A stretch of DNA of 64,000 bases from Plectosphaerella cucumerina (GCA_020746995.1 JAGPXD010000004.1:1488001-1552000), one strand, 5' to 3'. Counted from the stretch's first letter, positions 12,517 to 25,123 are shown. Numbers and translations: made by a program. The notes: generated by a model not told the origin, from the sequence alone.

Positions 12517-14547
12517 TTACAGGCGGGAGCCGTGGATGACCTTCATGTCGACGGCCAGCTCGCGGCCGCGGTCATTGAGGACGAGGACGCGGACGGAGCC
12601 GCGGCCGCTCTCAAAGGCCGAGTTGAGGCGCGACCAGAGGTTGGACTGGTCAATGACGGGAAGGTCGGGCTTGACGTTGCCGGTCTCGGTCATGGCGACG
12701 ACGCGGCCGTCGGTCATGTCGAGGACGCGGTACTGCTTGAAGACGGGGCCGAGCATGGTCTGGACGACAACGCTGGGCTCGGGGTTGGAGATGAAGGACG
12801 ACTCCTCGTGGAGCTGCTTGGTGAAGAGGTCGACGCCGAGGTAGCGGTACTGGCCGGTGGCGGCCGAGGTGGAGATGCGGATGACCTGGCAGGGGCGGCC
12901 CTGCAGCATCAAGAAGTCGCCGAGGCGGATGTGGTTGCAGGGGATGGTCACCGTGTTGGGCAGGAAGGGGCCCTCCCGGGGGGGAGGGCTCTTGTAGCTG
13001 CGGTTGGGGCGGCTGGACTCGCGGGTCTCACGCTCGATGTGGACGTGCTCCTCGCGGCCTTCGGGACGGCAGTTGCGGTCAGCAATGAAATGCGGCCAGC
13101 CGGAGCGGAGGGAGCGGAATTGGTCTTTTACGTCGGCGGCGGCGGCAGTCGCGCAACTCAGCTTCGAGTGCTTCCCAGAGAAAGTGAAATCAAGGGGTTT
13201 TTGACATGACATGACGATGACCGAGCCGGGGTTGGTCGTTTGATTGACCAGACGTGACAATAGGGAAGTTTGGGGGAGGGGAGACAACAGGGGAGGGAGG
13301 AGAACTCACGGTCTTCGTCGTAGTAACCCATCTTGGCCTTGATACGGTCGCGGAGGCGTTCGCGGGGGCGCTCAACGGTCTCTTCGGTGATCTTGGTGTC
13401 CTTGAACTCGGCACGCTGGAAGGTGGTACGACCGTCGACGGTGTACTCGGACTGGACGTTGGGGCCGGAAGGTTGCTGGCAGCTCACTTCCTCGCGGTGG
13501 GTACGGGGCTGGAATCGCTCGCGGTACTCGCGCTCGATGCAGTCGATGGGGGTGTCGTGGTGGTTGTGGTGACGGTCAACCTCGATGAACGTCTCGGAGT
13601 ACTCCTGACGCTGTGGCTGCTGGAACTGAGACTGGGACTGGTACTGGGGGCTGGATGGGAGGGGAAGAGGAGAGAGAATGTTAGTCGGGGTCGGTGTTTG
13701 GATGACGAGGTGAGAGGAAGAAAATGTCCCAGGCCAGGCCGGCAGTCAAGTGGTGTAGAAGAGGTAGGGTAGCAAGGTAGGCAAGGTAGGCAAGGGCCGG
13801 TCCAGCTGTCACTGGGACAACTGGACTAGTAAGGGGTTTGTTGTGTCCGGGGTGCGGAACTCGACGGGTCCCGCCGCCCCCTTCTGGCCATTGAGTGGGA
13901 TCAGGTCAGGGGAGGGGGGTGGCCGGGGCCAGCAAATCTCGCCAAACGCGCTGGTGCAGTGGCTGGGTGGCCAAGAGGGACGGGGACGCCCGGGGTAGGG
14001 GAAATACGAGATCAACAGCTGATGACGAATCGGGGGCGTCTGGGAGACACCGCCTTGTCCACCTGGCTGGCTGGCCCTGGGGGGTTGGGAAGGGAGCTTG
14101 GAGCGGTCTGTCTGCCGCTCGTTGCCATGGCGGGCGGCTGCAGACCGCAGGTGGGAAAACAGAGAAGAGGCGTTTGGGAGAGACAGAAAGAGAGGCTGTT
14201 GATGACATACCGGTTTTCCTCGTGGTAGTGCGTCTCCTGGTAGAACTTGCCCGGGCGACTCGGACGGTAGCTTTCCTCGATGCGGATCTCCTCTTCAGTG
14301 TAGTGCTGCTGCTGCTGCTCGGGGCGCGGGCGCGGCGGCTGCTGAGGGGGAGGGGGACCGGTGACTGAGACCGAGGTGTATTGCGCTTCCGGTCCGGCCT
14401 GCTGGGGCTTCTGCGAGGTTTGTTGGATCTCGACCTGCTGGGTGGTGGTCGTGGTCTCGGTGGTGGTCTGGGTTTCGCCCTCCTTGTAGGTGGAAGGGAA
14501 GATGCTGAAGGGGACGGGGACGCGAGCCTCAAAGTCCAGATTGGCGA
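12517..14547 (-). CDS. hex1: Woronin body major protein HEX-1, with long N-terminal extension
   Basis: The conserved core in exon 12517-13058 includes NTVTIPCNHIRLGDFLMLQG, RPCQVIRISTSAATGQ, LHEESSF and the C-terminal peroxisomal targeting signal SRL. HEX-1 is an eIF5A-derived protein that self-assembles into crystalline Woronin-body cores that plug septal pores after wounding. Upstream in-frame coding exons are 13310-13650 and 14211-about 14547, separated by introns of 251 nt (GTGAGT...GAAG) and 560 nt (GTATGT...CCAG). The ATG at 13331 (MGYYDED) matches the N-terminus of Neurospora HEX-1 as I recall it and would give a 187-residue short form. The upstream exons encode a Gln/Thr/Pro-rich extension (for example TTTETTTTTQQVEIQQT and IRIEESYRPSRPGKF) with no methionine, and a TAA lies at 14549-14551, so a first exon with the long-form start must lie further upstream. 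I did not locate it; an ATG at 14988 is one candidate without a good donor. Confidence 0.93.
13772..13796. repeat. 9-nt tandem repeat in hex1 intron
   Basis: Nearly three copies of GCAAGGTAG lie inside the 560-nt intron of hex1. No function is suggested. Confidence 0.7.
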
Positions 14548-14551
14548 CTTA

Positions 14552-17098
14552 TTGGCGCAAAGAGGACGATTCTTCTTGAGCAGGCCTTCCGGTGATCGAA
14601 AGGTCCCAACACAAAGAAGAAAAGGTTCCTCTCGCTTTGTTTCTTACGAAAACAAAGTAGAAGGGGGGAAAATGGGAAGAAGCCGGGCTAGAGGCACCGC
14701 GCGCTTCTTGTGTATTTTCTCTTTCTGCTTTGGAGGCGTAAGGACGGAGAGGAGGAGAGTTGGGCAGCGAAGATGCGAAAAGCGAGGCTGTATTGACGAT
14801 TGGGGAGGCGGGGGTGGGAGGGAGGAGGGAGAGGGAGGCCCAGATGCAAGACGGCGATGCGGGATGGGTTTTGTGGCCGGGGATCTGTGCGAGCGTTGCC
14901 GCGGCAGGGCGTCTGAGTAGACAGCTTCGTCTCTCTGTGCTCCTCGGGTGAGATTCAGATTCAGGGGTCGAGGAGGTCGGGGGGCCATTGGATGTTGACA
15001 CGGGGCTCTCAAGGTTCAGCTCCTAGAGCTGCAAGTTTGTTTACTCGAGGCCAAAAGGGGCATGGTCGTGTGGTGTGTGCGGGTCTCGCTTCGTTACGCC
15101 CACCCTCCACGAACGCTGGTCTGCGCGCTGCGCTTTGCTGCGAGATGTGATGGAGGTCGGACATGTGCTGGGCACTGGGCAGCAGAGCGTGGGCGACGCG
15201 TCGTGGGCCGCCCTGGGCCGCCCACTTGGGCTTCTGCCGCCGCGCCCAAGCCAAATGGGTCAGTCTGATCGATCCCCTGCCACAGCTCTCGTGGTGCTGC
15301 TTCCAAGCGGTGGAGGCTTGTGAAGATGTGCCTTGCCCTGCCCTTGGCCGTCAACTTCCAGGGGAAAGCAATAAAATCCAGCGAGGTGTGTGCGCCCGTG
15401 GGACCGACTTGGAGCCTCGGCTGTTCCGTCCTCTCTCCCACCCACAGCTCCTTTCCCCGGGGCAGGATGATCCCCGTGCAATCGGTCCCTGTGTCCCGAG
15501 GATCCCGTCGTGGGTCAGACAGCTGGCCGAGCGGAGCGCCAACCTTCTGAGTTCCTGTGCTCCCTGCCCGGCCCCCGGGGGCATCCAGCTGGGTTGTCCA
15601 CTCAAGGCCCTGTCAGAGACGCCACGAAGCTCTTGTCGAGCTGGACCTGCAAGCAGCGGTCGGCGGTGGCAATCGTCAATGGCTGGGAGACGACGACAAA
15701 AGCCAATGGAGGCCCTCAATCTTGCGGGAAGCGTGTGGCCTGACGATCTCTCCGCCCAGCCTCCTCCACCGCCGCCGTGGCCGCGGCCAACGCACATGCA
15801 TGCAGGTGAACGGTCGTGTCTGAGGCGGTCCGATGGAAAATGGACTCGTACCATTGGACTTGCAAGCTCAATGTGCATCGAAGCATCCGTCTCATGCAAG
15901 CGCTAGGCAAGGTGTGGTGGGTGTGGCGCTGCAAATTGCAGAGTCGATACTTTCTTCTTTGGTCTCGCCTGGACGTGTCCGCATCGTGTCGTGTCGCGAT
16001 GGATCAGATGGGGGGGACGTGGACCTGTGCTTGAGTGGGGCAGCTCAGGGGCGGCTGGAAAACCACGGACGCCGGTGCTGCAGACGTGGACTGTCCTCTC
16101 TTGTCCAATTTGTTGTCCCCTGATGCATCTGCTCTCTTAATCGACTTGATGGAAACTCCCGCCTAGCCAGATGTTTGATCGCCAGCATCAGCGAGGATGG
16201 ATGGATGTCGGAAAGCTGCCACCTCAACCGAGAGGGCCAGTCGTTTGTGTTCCAGGTTGCTCTGGTGACAACAACTCTTTGCCCTGGACTAGGCCGCTTT
16301 GGGCTCAGGCACACCGGGTCGGCAATTGTGGATGCCATGGAGCTCTGCGGAGCTGACTGCCGCTGCTTGCTGAGGTGGTCGGTGGAGGTTGGGACTCTGT
16401 GAGCTCGCCTGCCCAAGACAGATGCAGTGCCTCGATGCAGACCAGATGCCCAATGGCTGGCGCTTGTCAACGTGGACGAGTGACACTGGCTGTGAGACAG
16501 ACGCCTCCTGTGGAGAGGGGCTGGCCACTTGGGCATCTTCCGTACCTTATCTTCGAGAAGCTATCCTCGTCTTCGACGACCAGCCTGTCGCTGGGTTTCA
16601 GAGGTCGTGCGGTAGTCAGTTGACAACAAGCATTCAACTCTGGTTTTTGAGGCTTTCGCTATCGGTTCGATCATGCAGGCAGCCGGTGTTTTCGAAGCTG
16701 AAGATGCAGGGGAAAAGAGGCCAGGGATTTCCTTTTTCAGGGTGCACCACGATGCAAGATGTTGCTCAATCGATAACCTTGAAACTTCCATTCTTTCGTG
16801 CCTCCCCATATTCTCTGCTAAAAGCATCCAGATGCTGAGGTGCACTTCCAGAGAAGCTGTTGGTCGTCTTGAAACTGTCCATCAAGCAGTCACGGAAGGT
16901 CGTTCTTGCCGGATGACTGACACAACCACCCATCTGATTACGTCATTCCTCTGGAGCTGCCCCGCCACAGAATCTGCCCCGCGATGGCACCTCATCGCCA
17001 CACAACGGCCTTGAGCCTCGTTACACTACGTAGAGAGAGTCGCATGCTCTACTCCTACAGCCTTCCCATAGCGCATCCTGCTTCTCAGTATTCCCAAC
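14552..17098. other. 2.5 kb between divergent hex1 and rqc2
   Basis: The region must contain the unlocated first exon of the long hex1 transcript, the hex1 promoter and the rqc2 promoter. The longest open frame (247 codons on plus, 15163-15906) has no domain-like sequence. HEX-1 is abundant in hyphae, so an extended promoter would not surprise, but I see no specific site that I can support. Confidence 0.5.
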
Positions 17099-20000
17099 AT
17101 GAAGCAGCGCTTTTCCTCTCTCGATGTCAAGGTTCGTCTCCCCTACCACCATCCTTCCATGCCCTCCGGAGCTAATCCCCTGCTTCCAGGTCATCGCACA
17201 TGAGCTCCAAGAGAGCCTCGTGTCCCTGCGCCTGGCAAACGTCTACGACCTCTCCTCCAAGATCCTCCTCCTCAAGTTCGCGAAGCCCGATGTCAAGAAA
17301 CAGATGCTCATCGACTCCGGCTTCCGCTGCCACCTGACCGACTTTGCCCGCACCACCGCTGCCGCCCCTTCCGCCTTTGTGGCCCGACTGCGCAAGTTCC
17401 TGAAGACGAGGCGCTTGACCGCGGTGTCCCAGATCGGGACCGACCGGATCATCGAGTTTCAATTCAGCGATGGCCAATACCGACTTTTCCTCGAGTTCTT
17501 CGCCAGCGGCAACGTCATCCTGACCGACGCCGACCTGAAGATCCTCACGCTCCTCCGAAACGTGCCTGAGGGAGAGGCCCAGGAACCTCAAAGGATCGGC
17601 CTCAACTACTCTCTGGAGAACAGGCAGAACTATTCGGGTGTGCCGCCTCTGACTAAGGAGCGCCTGCGCGATGCTCTGCAGACCACGATCGACAGGGCCG
17701 CCAAGGTCGCTGCGGGGAAGAAGAAGTCCAAGCCTGGAGATGAGCTGAGGAAGGGTCTGGCCGTGACGATCAATGAGCTCCCGCCCATGCTGCTAGAGCA
17801 TGCCTTCCAGACCACAAACTTCAGCACCACAGTCACCGCTTCAGAAGTTCTCGCCGATGACTCTCTCCTGGACCAGCTCCTCAACACGTTGGGTGAGGCC
17901 AGCAAGGTGGTCAAGGAGGTGACGAGCGCGGAAAAAACCACTGGGTACATCATTGCGAAGTACAGGACAGAGCCGACGGCCGATACCCCTCGGGATGTCG
18001 AATCCAAGAGGGAAGACCTCCTATACGAGGACTTTCACCCATTCCTCCCAGCCAAGTTCGCCGACAACCCGCAAGTCAAGGTTCTCACGTACAACAACTT
18101 CAACAAGACCGCCGACGAGTTCTTCTCATCTCTAGAGGGCCAGAAGCTGGAGTCGAGGCTCACGGAGCGCGAAGCTGCCGCCCAACGGAAGATTGAAGCC
18201 GCCCGGCAGGACCACGCGAAGCGCATCGAAGGACTGCAGGAAGCCCAGTCTCTCAACGAGCAGAAAGCCTCCGCCATTGAAGCAAACGTCGAGCGTGTGC
18301 AGGAGGCCATGGACGCCGTCAACGGCCTTCTTGAACAGGGCATGGACTGGGTTAACATCAACAAGCTCATCGAGAGGGAACAGAAGAAGGGAAACCCCGT
18401 GGCTGAAATTATCAAGCTGCCGCTGAACCTCGCCGACAACATCATCACGCTGCTGCTTGGTAGTGAGGATGTGGAGATCGAGGATGAGGCCTACGAGACG
18501 GGCTCGGATGAATCTGATGACGAAGACGCCGCCGCTGGCGCTGCGAAGAAGGCTGCCGACAGCAGGCTTGTTGTCGACATCAACCTCAATCAGTCTCCGT
18601 GGAGCAATGCTCGTGATTACTACGACCAGAAGAGGACGGCCGCCGTGAAGGAGCAGAAGACGTCTGCGCAGTCCTCTATGGCCCTGAAGAACGCTGAGCA
18701 GAAGATCACCATCGACCTCAAGAAGGGCCTGAAGCAGGAGAAGGCCATTCTTCAGCCCATCCGCACGCAGATGTGGTTCGAGAAGTTCATTTGGTTCATT
18801 TCCTCGGACGGCTATCTCGTCCTCGGAGGCAAAGACCTGCAGCAGAGTGAGACGCTGTACAAGCGATACCTCCGCAAGGGGGACATCTATGTCCACGCAG
18901 ACATGCCCGGAGCTGCCTCGGTCATCATCAAGAACAGGCCGGAGATGCCGGACGCGCCTATTCCCCCGGCTACCCTGGCGCAAGGCGGCATGCTGTCCGT
19001 CTGCAGCTCCAACGCCTGGGACTCCAAGGCGGGCATGGGCGCCTGGTGGGTAAATGCCGATCAGGTGTCCAAGTCGGCCCCAACGGGCGAGTACCTGTCC
19101 GCTGGCCTGTTCAATGTGCGGGGAACGAAGAATTTCCTGGCGCCTGCACCTCTGCTCCTTGGTCTGGGCATCATGTTCAAGATCAGCGAGGAGAGTAAGG
19201 GGAAGCATGTCAAGCACCGCCTGCGAGATGGCGAGAGCGTCCCTGGTGGGGATGCCTCGGCCCCAACACCCTTTGAAGGTACTCAGGAGGACGAGAATGC
19301 TTCTGACGAGGATGACGACCAGGGAGACAACGGTCCTCGGGCCAACCCCCTCCAAGGTGCTCAGGAGCAAGACGAGGAGGAGGCGGCATCGGATGGTGAG
19401 CAGCCTGCGGAGGCCTCTCTGGAACAGGAGGTTAGGGATCTCTCGATTGCCGAAGAACAGCCCGGCAGCGCCAGCCCCTCAGCCGAGGAGCCGGTCGATG
19501 AGGCCACCGAAGCCGGAGACACCGACACGATAGCAGACACAGCCACCGAGGCCGGCGCCCGTCCCGGTTCCGCCGCCGCCTGGAGTTCAAGAGCCAGCAC
19601 AGCAGGAAACGAGAAGAAGCCAGCCAGCAAGCGCGGCCAGCGAAGCAAGGCCAAGAAGATCGCAGCAAAGTACAAGGACCAAGATGAGGACGACCGCCTG
19701 GCCGCGGAAGCCGTCATCGGCGCGGCAAGGGGCAGGGAGAAGGCCGAGGCCGAGGCGCAGGCCAAGGCGAAGCGGGAAGCCGAGATTGCCGCGCAGAAGG
19801 AGAGGCGGCGCATCGCTCTGGAGCGCGAGCAGAAGAAGACGGCTGCGCACGAGGAGGCCCGCCGCCAGTTGCACGAAGAGGGCATCGAGCTTGACGCGGA
19901 CGAGACGGAAAAGGCCACGTCGCTCGACAGCCTCGTTGGGATCCCCTTGGTGGGCGACGAGATTGTCGAGGCCATTCCCGTGTGTGCGCCGTGGAACGCG

Positions 20001-20318
20001 CTGGGAAAGTTCAAGTACAAGGTCAAGTTCCAGCCGGGCAGCGTGAAGAAGGGAAAGGCTGTCAAGGAGTGTTTGGAGATGTGGAAGGCGGCGGCGGGGA
20101 AGAAGGGCGTTATTGATGAGAGGGCGACGGACACGGAGAGGATGTGGCCGAGGGAGGCGGAGCTGATCAAGGCGTTGAAGCCGGAGGAGGTCATCAACTC
20201 TGTGCCGGTTACGAAGGTTAGGCTTATGCTGGCGGGAGGTCTGAGTGGTGGTAGTGGAGGGGGGAAGAACGCTCAAGGGAAGGGTAAGGGGGGTGCGAGG
20301 GGACAGAAGAAGAAGTAG
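17099..20318 (+). CDS. rqc2: ribosome quality control factor Rqc2/Tae2 (NFACT family)
   Basis: Exon 1 (17099-17131) encodes MKQRFSSLDVK and a 58-nt intron (GTTCGT...CCAG, with a CTAAT branch-like site) joins it to 17190-20318, giving 1053 residues. The start matches the family signature MKQR-S-LD. NFACT-N fills roughly the first 500 residues. Asp96-Arg97 in QIGTDRIIEFQF corresponds to the Asp-Arg pair needed for CAT-tail synthesis in yeast. A coiled coil lies at about 315-415. The NFACT-R/DUF814 domain is at about 538-680 (MWFEKFIWFISSDGYLVLGG, then YVHADMPGAASVIIKN). An acidic linker follows, then a basic coiled region and an NFACT-C domain from about 926 (IPVCAPWNALGKFKYKVKF). On stalled 60S subunits the protein recruits Ala/Thr tRNAs, elongates the nascent chain without mRNA and helps recruit Ltn1. 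Confidence 0.96.
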
Positions 20319-20663
20319 GCGGGACTTGTAGAGATGTTGATAATGGACGTGTGTTGGAAAGCAAGCTTGGATGGTGCCCAGCGACGTGTTGTTGAAGCGG
20401 CAATGAGTATCTCGCACTGTACTGGTCGACTCCCCCTCATCCTGAACTCACTGAACGACTTCATGTGCATTTGACATTTCTCATTGCTCTCAACCATCAC
20501 TCAACTTCACCATCTCCGTCCATCCCAGGCCCTCCAAGCAGAGCCTCAGGTCGTCCCGATTACCGACCGGCCCCGCGAGATCCACACCCCTCCCCCATGT
20601 CCGTCAAAGTTCGACGTCATTTCATCCCTCTTCTCAAAACACCTCACCTCAACCACCGCAACA
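20319..20663. other. short intergenic region after rqc2
   Basis: Holds the 3' end of rqc2 and the 5' region of the next plus-strand gene. An open frame extends upstream of the chosen ATG at 20664, but it is not protein-like. Confidence 0.6.
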
Positions 20664-21841
20664 ATGGCCTCCAAACCCAAATTCATCCACTGCGTCGGCA
20701 ACCCCTCCTTCAACCCCAGCGCCTACATCACCGACACCGAGCGCCAATCCAAAGCCATCGACCTCCTCGCAAAAGACGACCTCTACCATGCCACCATCCT
20801 CTCCTTCAGCCTCCCAGAGCGGGACGACTACACCTACCACGCCATGACGGCCGTCCGTCTCGGCCAGGTCCAGCACATCGTCTCCCTCGGCGGCGCGAAT
20901 AACCTCCACGCCTGGTACCGCGCCGAGGACGGCTCAGTCGTAAGCCTTCCCCCCGTACCCGAAGAAGATCGTCCACTGACAAAACCCAGCTCGACCCCCC
21001 TCCCAAAGCAGACATAGAAGCCTACATCAACATCTTCCTCCCCTCAACCCTCAACTCCTCCGCCCTTAAAGGTTTCGCCGCCAACGCCAAAAAATCCTCC
21101 ATCCGCGCCTCCGTCGCCTCCCACCTAACCACCAAACGCTTCCTCCACCCCTCCCTGCCCCCCTCCTTCACCATCCCCCGCTGCAAGAAGTCCCCCCCTT
21201 CATCAAACCCTTACTTCGACTTCTGGGCCTGGTCCGCCCGTAACCTAGAATGGTGCGGTCCCTCCCCCGCCTCCCGCGCCCTGACGAGCCACCACGTCCT
21301 CCCCATCCTGATGCATCACTTTGGCTGCGCCACCCCCTCCCACGAGGCCCTCGAGCTCCTCCGCCTCGTTGCCGCGGGTCGTCCCGTCGTTGATATTGGT
21401 TCTGGAAATGGATACTGGACATTCATGCTCCGCCGGTATGGTCTCGAGGTCCGCCCTGTTGATAACATGCAGAGTGAGTGGCGCGTCAACTGGGTTGATG
21501 ACACAGAGGTCGCCGAGGGCACAAAGTGGCTCGCCCGACACGACGGCGGGAAGGACCACGTCATGCTTCTTGTGTATCCAGTCGTCGGTGGCGGCGTTGC
21601 CGGCGGTGTAGAGGGCGGCTTCACGCGCGATCTGGTGAAAGCCTTCAAGGGCGACACTATTGCCGTCGTGGGCACGCAGAATAGGAACGGCTACACCGGA
21701 TTCAGGGACATGACGATGGACGAGTTTATGGAGAAGGAGGAGAAGGAGTGGACGAAGATTGTCCAAGTCCCGCTACCTAGCTTTGCGGGCAAGGACGAGG
21801 CATTGTACATTTTTCGACGAGGCGATGCTGCACCATCATAA
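20664..21841 (+). CDS. SAM-dependent methyltransferase-like protein
   Basis: Exons 20664-20939 and 20990-21841 encode 375 residues; the 50-nt intron has GTAAGC, a CTGAC branch site and CCCAG. Residues 225-236 read VVDIGSGNGYWT, a clear motif I of class I methyltransferases that would contact S-adenosylmethionine. Asp at the end of the following strand (YGLEVRPVDNM) fits the acidic residue that binds the ribose. The N-terminal 200 residues do not match a domain I can name. The substrate is unknown. The gene follows rqc2 on the same strand, but the spacing gives no sign of co-regulation. Several conserved Trp/His residues (DFWAWSARNLEWCG) precede the fold. It resembles a family of uncharacterised fungal proteins, and I would not assign a target. 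Confidence 0.82.
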
Positions 21842-22125
21842 ACACGTCGACTACTTGAAGAACAACGGAGCACATCACACTCAGCAAGTGACTACTCTAT
21901 TCATCAAGACAACTAAAAGCTGAACCCAGTTGTCCTCTTCTGCATACGCACCACCTTCAGTGAGCTCCAGTTCCTTGGCAGTAGTCTCAAGCAAATACTT
22001 CGTATCGTTTCAATCACACAAAGCTTGTCCTGTCGCTACCCTCATCCCAAAGTCGTCATAGACTTATGACCGGTGATCGATGCACATGAATTCGAGGCCA
22101 ATGCCGAAAATCCACGTTTCTTCGC

Positions 22126-24101
22126 CTATGAGCTGAGCCAGCTGGCAAGACTAGTAGTCTTTTCACGGATCAGGGCAACTGGATTGATGCCAGACTTCTC
22201 GTCGGTGATGTGTTGGACGGCACCCTTCAAAGTGCATTGGTTGTCTTCTTCCATCGGGGCTTCGATGGGAGACGAGCCGGGGTCGTTCTCCTTGTCTGTG
22301 TCTTCGACCTGGTCGAGGTCAATAACATAGGGCAGGTCGCACATCTGCAAGCCCAAGGTGCCGAGAAACATGCGAGAGGTTCTCTGCATCGAAGGATTGT
22401 CCAGAAGGTCCTGCCACAGGCCTTGCCACATGAGCTGGATGACTGCAAAGGGTTATGTCAGCTCTTGTGCCAGATCCCAGAGAGCAAATGTAGAATTTTA
22501 CCGTTGACCACTTCAGGCAGGCCGTTCAAAATGCCCTGGGCTTCTGTATCCCACTTCAGACCGGACATTTTCTGAATAATGTCCTTGTGCTTCAGCTTAA
22601 AGGCCTGCCACATGTACATGACGGGGTGGCTGTATAGCTCTATTAGAGCCGCGGCATCATCGGGCAGCATGATGAAGTCGCCGGCAAGGCCGAAGTTCTT
22701 CTTTCCTGCATGGCGATTTCGGAAGATTCGGCACTCGCAGATTTGCCTGATGAACTCCTTGAAACACTTCCTCTCAGCCGCATTGGCCAGGAGAATGGAT
22801 TCGTCCGTCGACGGGTTCCATCGGGTGCATGGCTGACCTTGAGGCTGCACGAGTTTGGAGAAGAGCACAACGGCATCGGCGAGAGACATGGCTGCGAGCT
22901 GGTACGCAGCTTCCTTGTGTTTCTTGTTGTCCCAGTGGAAAGAAGCCGCGAAACTGCGATGCTTGCCCGTTTCAAGATTGACACGAAGACGCTCAGGGCC
23001 GGCTTTGGACTTGTCAAGCGTTGTACTTCCAGAGCTTGCAGAGTGGCCAAAACCATGTGGGAAAGCAGTGGCTGAAGGCACAGGGGCGTTGTTCAACCTA
23101 TCCCACAGCTTCTCGTACACACTCAGCGCAAGACCCTTGCGTGATCTGATGGTAGTAGCCCATGGGTCGGCCTTGGGGAAGAAGAAGAAGCCGTCTTCGA
23201 CTGGGTATGGGGCGACGTTATTGTAAAGCGCCTGCCGAGCAGCTTGTGAAACCAGTGCTGCGGCGGTCTGCTGTGCGGTATTGGTACGGAGCGAGATGTC
23301 GAAGGCCGTTGCATTGTCTTGGTCCTCGTGCTTCGGATGGAGGAAAAGGGACCTCTCGCTCAAGACATCGGGGATGAGCTGGTCCATGAACATGAGGGTG
23401 CAGCGCCGAGCGTACATCTTGACGAGATTGGTTGTCGTGAGGGGGGTCGTGCCAGTGTTGGGGGGGATATGAGAAGCAGCAGCGGTTGAGGCCTTCTGAT
23501 TGATGTGAGGGTTCACCAGCCACCAGGTTGCGGCGAGCATGCTCGGGGTGACGAGCATCAGCTGTTTTACTCCCTTGCTGTTAACCTGCATGTCCTTGAC
23601 GGTGACAGTGGCTTGCGGGTTGCGAGCAGGGTCTGGGCCGAAGGGGATGTCCTGTCCGAGGCTGGTAGGTCCGCAAACGATGACGACGATTGGGCTGCGG
23701 CCGGCAGCCGCGTTGGTATTCTTAAGAATCTCAAGCAGAAATATGGTGGCCAGTTCGTGAGGGTCGTCAAAAACCTTGACGTTTTGATCGTCGAAAGCCT
23801 TGTCGATGCACTTGCCTCCAAAGTAAAGGGGCGAGTAGATCCAGCCGTCGGTGCCCGAGAGCCAAGTCTGGGTGTTGTTGGGGAAGGCCATCTTCAGGAG
23901 TGTCTTCCAGGCGGCAAATGCTGAAAGATACCACTCCTGCGCGGCGGATATCTTGCCATTTGTTCCATCGACTGCAACAGTGCAGAGGCCGAGGATGATC
24001 GCATCGCTGGGTATATCGGGGATCGTGTGGATGAGGAACGAGAGGTCGACCGGGTTCGGCTTGGAGACAGGCTCAGGGCCAGGCTCTGACAACTCGGCCA
24101 T
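22126..24101 (-). CDS. unknown protein, possible degenerate caspase-like fold
   Basis: Exons 22502-24101 and 22126-22442 encode 638 residues; the 59-nt intron has GTAAAA, a CTGAC branch site and TGCAG. The start is the first ATG of the frame (MAELSEP); the upstream open frame lacks any other ATG. I do not recognise a named family. Residues 134-155 (GRSPIVVIVCGPTSLGQD) and 178-194 (GVKQLMLVTPSMLAATWW) are two hydrophobic strands ending in turns at the places where caspase-type proteins carry the catalytic His (often GHG) and Cys. Here they read CGPT and TPSML, so neither catalytic residue appears at its expected position. This is a weak visual analogy. The second half is helical and rich in aromatic residues. 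Its 3' end faces that of the methyltransferase-like gene, 284 nt away. Confidence 0.75.
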
Positions 24102-25123
24102 CTTTCGTTTGGTGACCAGTGCGTTGATGGAGGCGAGCAGTTTGGTGAGCGTGTGATGGGAGGGTAGATGATCGAGAAGAAAGTTGCTGACGGAGGATGT
24201 CCGCTTTGGTTGAGGGAAGTGCTGAGGAGACCTGGGACCAGAGAGAGGAGGTAGTAAAGGCAAAACTAGATGGGAGGAAGAGATGGAAGTAGTCTTCTTG
24301 ACAAGACGGGTCAGGGGCGTTTCATGCTCAGTGTGCCTTCCCAAGTCGACGACAGCCTCCTCCAATGGCGCCTTCCGGAATATTCACAATGGGTAGGCGC
24401 TGCCCCAAAGATCAGCAGCACCTTCAGCATGCCGCTTCATCGGCTTTCTGACGTGAATCAGAAGAGTCTTGGGCCAACTTTCGCCTCTTTCAGTGGTCTT
24501 TGAGGCAGGAGCATCTTGCCGTTAAACTACGGGTACGTGCCTGCCTAGGTCGGATAACATCCATCGCAATGCCAAGGCATGGGACCTGTGCGGTAAGTGC
24601 CTGCATCTAACAACGTGTCTTTATTCATGACATGCTGCTTCTTTGATCTTCAGCAAGAAAATCGTGACCTGAAACCCTCGAAAGCTGTGGCAGTTGAGGC
24701 CTCGTCAGGCCAACGGGGCGGGCTGATGTCCTCGAGGTCATCTGTCCATAATGCTGCATCGGCAATGAAATTCTTATCCATCTGAGTAGATAACAAATAA
24801 CAAGAACAGTTTGTTCTCAGTTCTCAACATCATATACACAAGGCGAGCTGGTGCCATCAGACATCAAAAGAGCAGGCTTTCCATCCAGGCCGGGCCCCCT
24901 TTCTCCACCGTGCGAACACGGTGTAAACTTACTCATTGGCTGACCCCAACTTCCTGCATGATGACCCGAAACAAAACGACTGCCTGCAGCCGACATCGTC
25001 CTCTCGCCAAACGCCAGAATGCAGAGGTAGGCACCCGTCCAACACCAGGCATCATCGAAATACAAGACAAGATCCAGGCCACTCTCAGGATATCCAGTCT
25101 ATTCCCGCACCCTCACCGCAATC
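24102..25123. other. 1 kb between divergent genes
   Basis: Promoter region shared by the unknown minus-strand gene and the Nudix gene. No supported gene. Any 5' exon of the minus-strand gene would have to lie here. Confidence 0.5.

Noticed and set aside
13072..13287. Continuous open frame upstream of the HEX-1 core as part of the main protein
   Set aside because: It includes the GTGAGT donor side and a CTGAC branch site of the intron, and skipping to GAAG at 13059 joins directly to the conserved MGYYDED exon. Partial inclusion by alternative splicing remains possible and is noted under findings.
15163..15906. 247-codon plus-strand open frame between hex1 and rqc2
   Set aside because: Arg/Ser/Pro/Cys-rich, random-looking sequence in the promoter region of two divergent genes.
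18132..19370. 412-residue minus-strand open frame opposite rqc2
   Set aside because: Overlaps the NFACT-R and coiled-coil coding sequence and has no recognisable content.
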